NCBI GenBank assembly: GCA_050115555.1
Contig: JASFQI010000005.1
Span: forward strand, 1 to 37,626
From: JASFQI01 sp050115555
Lineage (GTDB): Bacteria; Desulfobacterota; DSM-4660; Desulfatiglandales; HGW-15
Reading direction: 5' to 3'
DNA: 37,626 bases
A program made the translations under genes and the position numbers. Below are positions 1 through 6,196 of this stretch, in pieces; position 1 is the stretch's first letter, and every line of letters begins with the position of its first letter. The notes beneath the pieces are model-generated. The model was not told the origin of the DNA. It ran no database searches and was given only the letters and a program-made list of their open reading frames with translations.

Positions 1-21
1 TCTCCTGCACGTTGGTTTTGA

Positions 22-34
22 TTGGTCTTACCAA
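22..34. promoter_or_regulatory. GntR/FCD-type operator, site 1
   Basis: The perfect 13-bp palindrome TTGGTCTTACCAA fits the TNGTNNNACNA consensus known for FadR/FCD-subfamily GntR regulators such as LldR, PdhR and GlcC, which sense lactate, pyruvate or glycolate. A near-identical second site lies about 200 bp downstream, overlapping the promoter of the larA-dct genes. The regulator gene is not in the window; it may lie just upstream. Assignment to the family is inference from the motif. Confidence 0.6.
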
Positions 35-100
35 AACTTATCACTCAATACAAGGAGTTTTTACCACTCTGGCGTAGAGGCATAGGGCCATGAGAGTTGG

Positions 101-119
101 TGATTATATATTATAATCA
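101..119. promoter_or_regulatory. AT-rich inverted repeat, possible operator
   Basis: TGATTATA-TAT-TATAATCA is an 8-bp perfect inverted repeat with a 3-nt centre. It is strikingly AT-rich inside a GC-rich genome and sits between the two GntR-type operators. It could be a binding site for a second regulator or an AT-rich promoter element. No protein family is assigned. Confidence 0.35.
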
Positions 120-192
120 GTTAGTTGATAGAATTATGCGGTAGGAGGGAAGGGATGTAAGACCGGCCGTTCGAGGGGCCTCAAAATAGTCC

Positions 193-221
193 TTGACATC
201 CGGCGACCGGTTTTATTATTG
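193..221 (+). promoter_or_regulatory. sigma70-like promoter of the larA-dct genes
   Basis: A consensus -35 hexamer TTGACA occupies 193-198. A 17-bp spacer leads to TTATTG at 216-221; TATTAT at 214-219 is an alternative -10 with a shorter spacer. The -10 region is overlapped by GntR-type operator 2, the usual layout for repression. The leader to the larA ATG would be about 160 nt and includes a bulged hairpin at 280-303 (GGATTTCG pairing with CGAAAATCC). Confidence 0.5.
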
Positions 222-231
222 GTATGACCAG
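219..231. promoter_or_regulatory. GntR/FCD-type operator, site 2
   Basis: TTGGTATGACCAG matches the palindrome TTGGTnnnACCAA at 12 of 13 positions, so it pairs with site 1 at 22-34. It overlaps the predicted -10 region of the larA promoter. Two sites about 200 bp apart suggest cooperative binding or looping, or control of a divergent gene to the left of the window. Confidence 0.6.
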
Positions 232-389
232 ATAACCAAGCACCTTCGCCCTCCCCCGTTTTTCAGGAATCGGTACACTGGATTTCGTTTCACCCGAAAA
301 TCCGAAAGCATTATGGGAAAAGGGCTGTGGCCGGAAGGCCGGTGTCGGTGGCACGAGGGACTTCAACCTTTCAGGAGAGGAGTCCAGGC

Positions 390-1652
390 ATGAAGGTCGG
401 TCTGCTGTACGGCGAAAAGACAGTGGATGTGGAGGTCCCCGATTCGGTATCCCTGCTGGAAATCAAGACCATGCCGTCACTTTCCGATCCGGCGGCGGCT
501 GTTCGAGACGCCCTCGCCGCGCCCCTGGGAAGCCCCCCCCTGAAAGAGCTCGCAAAGGGCCGGAAAACCGCCTGTGTGGTGATTTCCGACATCACCCGTC
601 CCGTTCCTAACAAGATCCTTCTTCCCCCCCTGCTGGACGCCATAGAGCAGGGAGGGATTCCCCGACAGTCCATCACCATCCTCATTGCCACGGGCATGCA
701 CCGGCCCAACCTCGGCGACGAACTGGCCTACTTGGTGGGCCGGGACATCATGGATCAGTACACCATCGTAAATCACTACTGCCGCCAGGCCGAGTCCTAT
801 CGAAAGGTGGACGAGATCGACGGCGCTCCCATCGAGATCAACCGACACTACCTGGATGCGGACCTGAAGATCCTGACAGGCCTCATTGAGCCCCATTTCT
901 ACGCAGGGTACTCGGGGGGAGGCAAGGCGATCCTTCCCGGGATCTCCAGCTTCGAAACCATGAAGTTCATGCACTCCTACAAGATGATCGACCACCCCAA
1001 CGTGACAAACTGCATCCTGGAGGGGAACCCCTTTCACGAATACGTGATTCGAGTGACCGAGAGAGTAGGAGCGGATTTCATCCTGAACGTGTTGATCAAC
1101 AAGGAACGGAGCGTGGCCGGGGTGTTTGCCGGGCACTATGACGAGGCCCATCACGCAGGCTGTGACATGGTCTTTCGGCATTCCATCGCGGATTTGGACG
1201 AACCTGCAGATCTGGTGATCACCTCCGGCGGGGGCTATCCTCTGGATGCGACGTTTTACCAGGTGAGCAAGGCCTTGATCTGCGCCATGGATATCCTTCG
1301 GAAGGGAGGGACCATCGTGGTGGCCAGCGAGTGCCGTGAAGGGCTGGGGAGCCCGGAGTTCTGCGGCATCCTGCGCACCGTGCAAAGCCCCCAGGCGTTT
1401 TTCTCCCATTACTCAGACCCGGAGAACCTGGTCATCGATCAGTGGTGCGCCCAGAACATCTACCAGACCATCGATCATGCCGGTCAGGTCTACATCTACT
1501 CCCCGGGCCTTTCCCACGAGGACCTGGAGAAGACCGGGGCCGTCAAGACAGAGGATGTACAAGGCACCGTGAATGCCCTTCTTGAAAGCCATTCCCATCC
1601 GGTCGTGATCCCCGACGGGCCCTACGTGGTGGGAAGGGTTCGATCGGAGTGA
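390..1652 (+). CDS. larA: nickel-dependent lactate racemase family protein (LarA)
   Basis: A 420-residue protein of the LarA (DUF2088) family. Characterised members interconvert D- and L-lactate with a nickel pincer cofactor covalently bound to lysine; relatives racemise or epimerise other 2-hydroxyacids. Visible hallmarks are TGMHR (His104), EPHFYAGYSGGGK (His169, Lys179) and FMHSYK (His195), spaced as the four known LarA catalytic and nickel-binding residues. The ATG at 390 is chosen over the upstream in-frame ATG at 327 because TCAGGAGAGG lies just before it and the family N-terminus starts there. It is the first gene after the GntR-type operators and precedes TRAP transporter genes, so it likely handles the imported acid. 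The cofactor genes larB, larC and larE are not in the window. Substrate identity (lactate or another hydroxyacid) is not settled by sequence. Confidence 0.85.
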   Translation: MKVGLLYGEKTVDVEVPDSVSLLEIKTMPSLSDPAAAVRDALAAPLGSPPLKELAKGRKTACVVISDITRPVPNKILLPPLLDAIEQGGIPRQSITILIATGMHRPNLGDELAYLVGRDIMDQYTIVNHYCRQAESYRKVDEIDGAPIEINRHYLDADLKILTGLIEPHFYAGYSGGGKAILPGISSFETMKFMHSYKMIDHPNVTNCILEGNPFHEYVIRVTERVGADFILNVLINKERSVAGVFAGHYDEAHHAGCDMVFRHSIADLDEPADLVITSGGGYPLDATFYQVSKALICAMDILRKGGTIVVASECREGLGSPEFCGILRTVQSPQAFFSHYSDPENLVIDQWCAQNIYQTIDHAGQVYIYSPGLSHEDLEKTGAVKTEDVQGTVNALLESHSHPVVIPDGPYVVGRVRSE

Positions 1653-1886
1653 AGATGAATGTCCTCCAGGCGGACGCGCGTTCCTTTGCGCGGCCGGGAA
1701 GGCGATCCGGCTCGAGGAGATTCCAGGAAGGAGAGGAAAACAAACGGTGCATCCGGGAATAAAAAGGACGTCCCTCCGGAAACGGGCGTCACAAAAAGAA
1801 AGGGGGTGATTCGTTTCCCACATGGATTCGAGGCGTTGGTTCAAAGCGCACTTATTCACCTTTTCTGGGAGACAAGGAGGAGAAAG

Positions 1887-3011
1887 ATGAAAAGGATCGC
1901 TCTGGCGGTTGCGCTGACCGCGGCAGTCATGGTTCTCGTAACGGGATCGCCGGTTATCGCCGGTGAGAAGGTCAAGTGGAGAATGGGGAGTTGCTGGACC
2001 GAGGCCATCAACCTCTACCACGGCGACAAGGCCATGATCCAGTACGTCAAAGATATGACCAATGGGGACTTCGACATCCAGTGGTTTCCTTCAGGTTCCC
2101 TCATGAAGGCTTTCGAATACTTCGACGCATGCAGCAAGGGTGTGGTCCAGGCCGTGGGCGACTGGCCCAGCTACTGGGTGAGCAAGGACCCGGCCTTTGA
2201 CTTCCTCGGGTCCATGCCGTACGGCTTCACCAACATGGACTACATGGTGTGGTACTACCAGTACGGCGGACGCGAGCTCTACAACGAGGCCTTTGGCAAG
2301 TTCGACATGATGTACTTCAACCTGGGCGCCACGCCTATGGAGTCGGGCTTCCGCACCACCGAGAAGGCCGGCCCCATCAAGACCATTGACGACTACAAGG
2401 GGCTCAAGGTGAGGACACCGGCCCGGTCGACGATCTCGATCCTCCAGAAGCTGGGCGGCGCGCCCATCAAGATGCCGGGCGGCGAGATCTACCTGGCCGT
2501 GGAGCGGGGCACCCTGGACGGGGCCGAGTTCAGCGCTCCGGGCATTGACTGGGGCATGGGGTTTGCCGAGATCACCAAGTACTGGAGCGTCCCCTGCTGG
2601 TTCCAGCCGGCCACCCAGTCGGGAACCATGGTGAACAAGGCGGCCTTTGAGAAGCTGCCCGACCAGTACAAGAAAATTTTCAAGACCGCGTGCATGGCCG
2701 CGGCCATGGAGAGCATGACCTTTTACGAGGCGGATTCGGCCCGGGCCATCCCTAAGTTCAAGGAAAAGGGCATCGAGATCGTGGAGCTGGACGACGCGAG
2801 CCTGAAGAAGCTGGATGACCTTTCGGGTGAGTACATCATCGAGTCGGCCAAGGAGCGGAAAGGCCTCTTTGCCAAGATCCTCCGGTCCCAGCTGGAGTAC
2901 CTCAGGGACTACAAGGACTGGCGGGACATGACGGGCAAGTTCGGCTACGGGTTCCATCCCTCCTACGTGGATGATGCCCTGGCCGCGCTGGATGAGATGG
3001 GTGTGAAGTAA
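1887..3011 (+). CDS. dctP: TRAP transporter periplasmic solute-binding protein (DctP family)
   Basis: A 374-residue exported protein with a clear signal peptide: two positive residues, a hydrophobic stretch to about residue 22 and a likely cleavage near SPVIAG. The mature part is a DctP-type TRAP substrate-binding protein, recognised from the N-terminal strand KVKWRMGSCW, the GLKVRTP segment that precedes the ligand-binding arginine region, and the order with dctQ and dctM. Such proteins capture carboxylates in the periplasm for a sodium- or proton-driven permease. AAGGAGGAG lies 6-7 nt before the ATG at 1887; the in-frame extension back to 1659 has no family similarity. With larA upstream, lactate or another 2-hydroxyacid is a reasonable ligand, but this is inference. 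Confidence 0.9.
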   Translation: MKRIALAVALTAAVMVLVTGSPVIAGEKVKWRMGSCWTEAINLYHGDKAMIQYVKDMTNGDFDIQWFPSGSLMKAFEYFDACSKGVVQAVGDWPSYWVSKDPAFDFLGSMPYGFTNMDYMVWYYQYGGRELYNEAFGKFDMMYFNLGATPMESGFRTTEKAGPIKTIDDYKGLKVRTPARSTISILQKLGGAPIKMPGGEIYLAVERGTLDGAEFSAPGIDWGMGFAEITKYWSVPCWFQPATQSGTMVNKAAFEKLPDQYKKIFKTACMAAAMESMTFYEADSARAIPKFKEKGIEIVELDDASLKKLDDLSGEYIIESAKERKGLFAKILRSQLEYLRDYKDWRDMTGKFGYGFHPSYVDDALAALDEMGVK

Positions 3012-3023
3012 AACAGAGGCGAA

Positions 3024-3060
3024 GAGGTCCCGGGGCGTCATGCCCGGGGGCCTCTTTGTT
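3024..3060 (+). terminator. hairpin with T-rich tail between dctP and dctQ
   Basis: A GC-rich stem runs from GAGGTCCCGGGGC (3024-3036) to GCCCGGGGGCCTC (3042-3054), 13 pairs with one wobble and one mismatch, closed by a short GTCAT loop and followed by TTTGTT. It lies 12 nt after the dctP stop. It probably acts as a partial terminator or 3'-end stabiliser that makes the binding protein more abundant than the permease, a common arrangement for binding-protein transporters. Confidence 0.7.
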
Positions 3061-3132
3061 CGTATTCCATCGGCGTTTTGTTACCGTCTACTTGAATGGA
3101 TGACCCCTGTCCCGTCTAAGAAAGGTAGACCC

Positions 3133-3642
3133 ATGCAGCTCAAAACGATCTTGAAAGGGATGGATCAGGTCAGTGAGTGGTCCGGCCGAATCTTCGTCTG
3201 GCTGGTGATTCCGCTCACCGTCGTAGTGGCCTACGAAGTGGTGTCGAGACGCTTCTTCAACAGCCCGCACATCTGGGCCACAGAGGTGACGGACTACATC
3301 TACGGGCCCCATTTCATGCTGGTGGCCGCCTTCACCATGCTTTATCAGGCCCACGTGCGGATCGACATCATCTACCAGCGGTTTTCCCCGCGGACCCGGG
3401 GCATTCTGGACGTGATCACGTACACGCTCTTTTTCTTCCCGTTCTGCATCATCGTCTTCTACCAGGGACTCATTTACGCGGGGACCTCCTGGTCCATCGG
3501 GGAGACGAGCGAATCCGCGGCCTTGAGGATCGTACCTTTGGTCAAGACCGTGATTCCGGTCACGTTCGCCCTGCTCCTGAATCAGGGACTTGCGACCTAC
3601 ATCCGCGCCATCGTCCAGATGGTAAAGGGGGAAGAGGTATGA
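3133..3642 (+). CDS. dctQ: TRAP transporter small permease subunit (DctQ family)
   Basis: About 169 residues with four hydrophobic segments, the DctQ topology: the first around WSGRIFVWLVIPLTVVVAY, the second in the HFMLVAAFTML region, then one after the RTRGILD loop and one near VIPVTFALLLNQGLA. The motif YEVVSRRFFNSP with a following W-A-T-E is typical of the family. DctQ forms the membrane complex with DctM. The ATG at 3133 is preferred, with AAAGGTAG upstream; in-frame ATGs at 3100 and 3040 are less likely because they overlap the terminator region. Its stop overlaps the dctM start (ATGA), indicating translational coupling. Confidence 0.87.
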   Translation: MQLKTILKGMDQVSEWSGRIFVWLVIPLTVVVAYEVVSRRFFNSPHIWATEVTDYIYGPHFMLVAAFTMLYQAHVRIDIIYQRFSPRTRGILDVITYTLFFFPFCIIVFYQGLIYAGTSWSIGETSESAALRIVPLVKTVIPVTFALLLNQGLATYIRAIVQMVKGEEV

Positions 3643-4961
3643 GTGCGGAATTCATCACCATCGGTATGTTCGTGGGGCTCCTGATCGGGCTCTTCATGGG
3701 ACATCCTCTGGCCTTTGTGCTCGGGGGGCTCGCCACGATCTTCGGATTCCTGGGATGGGGACCGTCCTGCTTCTACCTCTTTCTGAACCAGATCTGGGGC
3801 ACCATGGACAACTACATCCTGGTCTGCATCCCCCTCTTCATTCTCATGGCCCAGCTCCTGGATCAGTCGGGCGTAGCCGAGGACCTCTTCGACACCATGC
3901 GATACCTGTTCGGCCCGCTTCGCGGAGGCATCGCCGTAGCCGTGGTCGTGGTCTCCACCCTGTTCGGAGCGTGCACCGGGATCATCGGGGCCTCGGTCGT
4001 GACCATGGGCCTCCTGAGCATGCCGGTCTTCCTGAAGTACGGGTACAACAAGCGGCTGGCGTCCGGCGCCGTCTGTGCCGGGGGGACCCTGGGGATCCTC
4101 ATTCCTCCGAGCATCATGCTCGTGGTCATGGCCGACCAGTCGGCCCTGTCCGTGGGCAAGCTCTTTGCCGGCGCCATTGTACCGGGGATCATCCTGGCCT
4201 TCCTTTACATCGGGTACATCATTATCCGGTGTCTGATCCGGCCTGACGACGGACCTGCACTCTCCAAGCAGGAGCGGGCCAAGATGCCGGCCGGCAAATT
4301 GGCCCTGCGGGTGCTCAAGAGCATGGTGCCTCCCATGATCCTGATCATCGGCGTGCTGGGATCCATCTTCACGGGCATTGCCACGCCCACCGAAGCGGCT
4401 GCTGTGGGTGCGGTGCTCGCCTTTGTCATGACCGTGGCCTACGGCAAGTTCTCCTGGCGCGGGCTCCTGACCGCAGTGATCAACACCTCCAAGACCACGT
4501 CCATGGTGATCATTATCCTGGCCTGTGCCGCCTGCTTCTCCGGGGTTTTTATGGGCTCCGGCGGAGGCGAGGTAGTGAAGAACCTGATCTTCGGCATCGG
4601 CTTCGGCAAGTGGGGCACCTTCATTGTCATGATGGTGATCCTTTTCTTCCTCGGCATGTTCCTGGACTGGATCGGGATCATCATGATTTGCTTTCCCATC
4701 TTCCTGCCCATTGCCGTGGAGCTGGGGTTTGACAAGGTCTGGTTCGTGGTGACCATCGCGGTCATGCTCCAGGACTCGTTCCTGACCCCGCCTTTCGGGT
4801 ATGCCCTGTTCTACCTGCGCGGGGTGGCCCCGCCCGAGGTGACTACGGGCGACATCTACTGGGGGGCGTTTCCCTTCTGGAGACTCATGGAGCTCGGGCT
4901 CATCACCGTGGTGATCTGGCCCGATACCATCCTGTGGCTGGCCAACACGCTGGTGAGGTGA
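3639..4961 (+). CDS. dctM: TRAP transporter large permease subunit (DctM family)
   Basis: A 440-residue, very hydrophobic protein of the DctM/SiaM family, with about a dozen membrane segments and the usual length. Family features include the N-terminal GLFMGHPLAFVLGG, the first-repeat motif GIIGASVVTMGLLSMPVF, GTLGILIPPSIMLVV, and in the second half ATPTEAAAVGA and the LTPPFGYALFYLRG end region. It carries out sodium-coupled uptake of the acid delivered by DctP. The true start is the ATG at 3639 overlapping the dctQ stop; the longer reading frame from 3177 runs out of frame through dctQ and is not coding. Confidence 0.92.
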   Translation: MSAEFITIGMFVGLLIGLFMGHPLAFVLGGLATIFGFLGWGPSCFYLFLNQIWGTMDNYILVCIPLFILMAQLLDQSGVAEDLFDTMRYLFGPLRGGIAVAVVVVSTLFGACTGIIGASVVTMGLLSMPVFLKYGYNKRLASGAVCAGGTLGILIPPSIMLVVMADQSALSVGKLFAGAIVPGIILAFLYIGYIIIRCLIRPDDGPALSKQERAKMPAGKLALRVLKSMVPPMILIIGVLGSIFTGIATPTEAAAVGAVLAFVMTVAYGKFSWRGLLTAVINTSKTTSMVIIILACAACFSGVFMGSGGGEVVKNLIFGIGFGKWGTFIVMMVILFFLGMFLDWIGIIMICFPIFLPIAVELGFDKVWFVVTIAVMLQDSFLTPPFGYALFYLRGVAPPEVTTGDIYWGAFPFWRLMELGLITVVIWPDTILWLANTLVR

Positions 4962-5046
4962 TCCGGAAGGTCAAGGAGTGCAGGTATTGGGCGAGCGTTC
5001 ACGGAACGCCGCTTGAAACAGCAGGGCAAAACAATGGAAGCGGCTT

Positions 5047-5083
5047 GGGGTCCATGGGCGCTTGCTCCGGCCCAATGGACCCC
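5047..5083 (+). other. strong hairpin between dctM and the stress protein gene
   Basis: GGGGTCCAT (5047-5055) pairs with ATGGACCCC (5075-5083). The stem continues with GGGC (5056-5059) against GCCC (5070-5073) after a single bulged A, giving 13 pairs and a 10-nt loop. No T-run follows, so it is not a canonical intrinsic terminator. It lies 85 nt after dctM and just ahead of the ribosome-binding site of the next gene, so it may be a processing or stability element. Confidence 0.5.
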
Positions 5084-5104
5084 TGACAGCATGGAGGGAC
5101 CCCG

Positions 5105-5614
5105 ATGATTCCGTTGATTCCGGAAATTAAAAAAATTCTGTATGTCACCGATCTTTCGAAGAACGCCCGCTATGCCTTCGGGTATGCGGCCCGCTTGAGT
5201 AACCTGACCGGCGCCGGTATCACCATTCTGCACGTGCTGGAGGAGCGGTCGCCTTACTCGGCCTCCCTGGTCATGAACATCCTGGGGGAGGAGAAATGGA
5301 AAGAGCTTCGGGAGACGAACACAAAGCAGGTCACGGAGACCATCCGGGAGCGGCTTCAGAATTTTTGCGAGGACGTGAGCGCCCAGCTACCCGCGTGCAA
5401 CTTCATCACGGATGACATTGTCATCAAGGTCGGCGACCCTGTGGAAGAAATTCTGCGCTTGGGGAAGGCGGGGAATTTTGACCTGGTGGTCATGGGCGCA
5501 CACGGACACGGCATGCTGGAGGACGCCATGATCGGCAGCACGTCCCGGCGGGTTCTGCGGCGCTGCACAAAACCCGTCCTGGTGGTTCGGCTTCCGGCGA
5601 ACGGAAAGGTCTAA
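5105..5614 (+). CDS. universal stress protein (UspA family)
   Basis: A 169-residue cytoplasmic protein with the Usp alpha/beta fold: N-terminal KKILYVTDLS strand-turn, HVLEE after the second strand, and near the C-terminus the ATP-binding motif G-x2-G-x9-G-S (GAHGHGMLEDAMIGS) followed by the LRRCTKPVLVVR strand. ATP-binding Usp proteins are linked to stress and energy-limitation responses; the specific role here is unknown. GGAGGG precedes the ATG. Usp genes are often found beside TRAP transporter genes, and some TRAP systems have fused or interacting Usp proteins, so a link to DctPQM is plausible. Confidence 0.9.
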   Translation: MIPLIPEIKKILYVTDLSKNARYAFGYAARLSNLTGAGITILHVLEERSPYSASLVMNILGEEKWKELRETNTKQVTETIRERLQNFCEDVSAQLPACNFITDDIVIKVGDPVEEILRLGKAGNFDLVVMGAHGHGMLEDAMIGSTSRRVLRRCTKPVLVVRLPANGKV

Positions 5615-5747
5615 GGTAATGGGAAAACCCTGAACCGGAAGCATTCCGGGTCCTGAGAGCGCAGGTACAACCGATCCACACGGTTCATAGGATGCGAACG
5701 CTCGGCGAGGAGTTCCGGGTCCTGGCCGGGAAGAGCAGGAGCCCGGC

Positions 5748-6065
5748 ATGACCGAAGAAATCAAGCTCGCCCTGGCCATTGCACTTCTCGTGGCGGTTTA
5801 CCTGCTGACGCGGCGGGTGAACACATGGAAAGCTACCAGGGCTCTGAACAGCGTGATTCGGATCCTCGAGAAGGCCGGGGCCTGTGACCCGGCTTCTGCC
5901 GTCCCCCTCACCCGTGCAAAAATGAATCTGCTCTCGCTGGGCGTGCGGGATTTCCGGCCTAGAGCGGTTCAGGCCCTCCTGGCGAGCGGGGTGGTGGGAG
6001 AGACGCAGGAGGGGAAGTATTATCTCAAAAAAGAGGGAACGGATTTCCCGGGTATGCAGCCCTGA
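5748..6065 (+). CDS. small membrane-anchored hypothetical protein
   Basis: A 105-residue protein not recognised as a named family. One N-terminal hydrophobic helix (KLALAIALLVAVYLLT) is followed by basic residues (RRVNTWK), predicting a cytoplasmic C-terminal domain. That domain looks helical and ends in LLASGVVGETQEGKYYLKKE, which resembles a winged-helix wing: a helix, then a short hairpin with GKYYL. An AGGAG lies 6 nt before the ATG, supporting the start. It sits between the stress protein and the cytochrome fusion. Function unknown; a membrane-tethered regulator or assembly factor is possible. Confidence 0.6.
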   Translation: MTEEIKLALAIALLVAVYLLTRRVNTWKATRALNSVIRILEKAGACDPASAVPLTRAKMNLLSLGVRDFRPRAVQALLASGVVGETQEGKYYLKKEGTDFPGMQP

Positions 6066-6134
6066 GGATGGCATTGCATCGGGAACAGACGCCGGAAGCC
6101 TGTAAAGGGTGTGTATTTTCATTCACAGCGATTT

Positions 6135-6196
6135 AAATCTCCCCTTGTTCCCGCTTTATAAGCGGGATGAGGATTGCGCAAGCGAAGCTTTTTCAA
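6135..6196 (+). repeat. dispersed repeat, copy 1 (variant)
   Basis: This copy shares with the three others AATCTCCCC at the left, TGAGGATTGCGCAAGCGAAGC in the middle and a TTTTCAA right end. In this copy the part between the left end and TGAGG is replaced by a small perfect hairpin, CCCGCTTTATAAGCGGG. It lies between the small membrane protein gene and the cytochrome gene and supplies the first ATG (6167) of the cytochrome reading frame. Confidence 0.7.

Noticed and set aside
477..1409. 310-residue antisense reading frame over larA
   Set aside because: It is the complementary frame of a confidently recognised gene with high third-position GC; its translation has no family features and no ribosome-binding site.
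1767..1790. GACG-CCC hairpin with an A/T-rich edge before dctP
   Set aside because: The T-run lies only on the - strand, where no gene ends; the stem is short and interrupted.
5635..5649. CCGGAA-GCA-TTCCGG hairpin after the stress protein
   Set aside because: Six-bp stem with a 3-nt loop and no T-run; may be chance.
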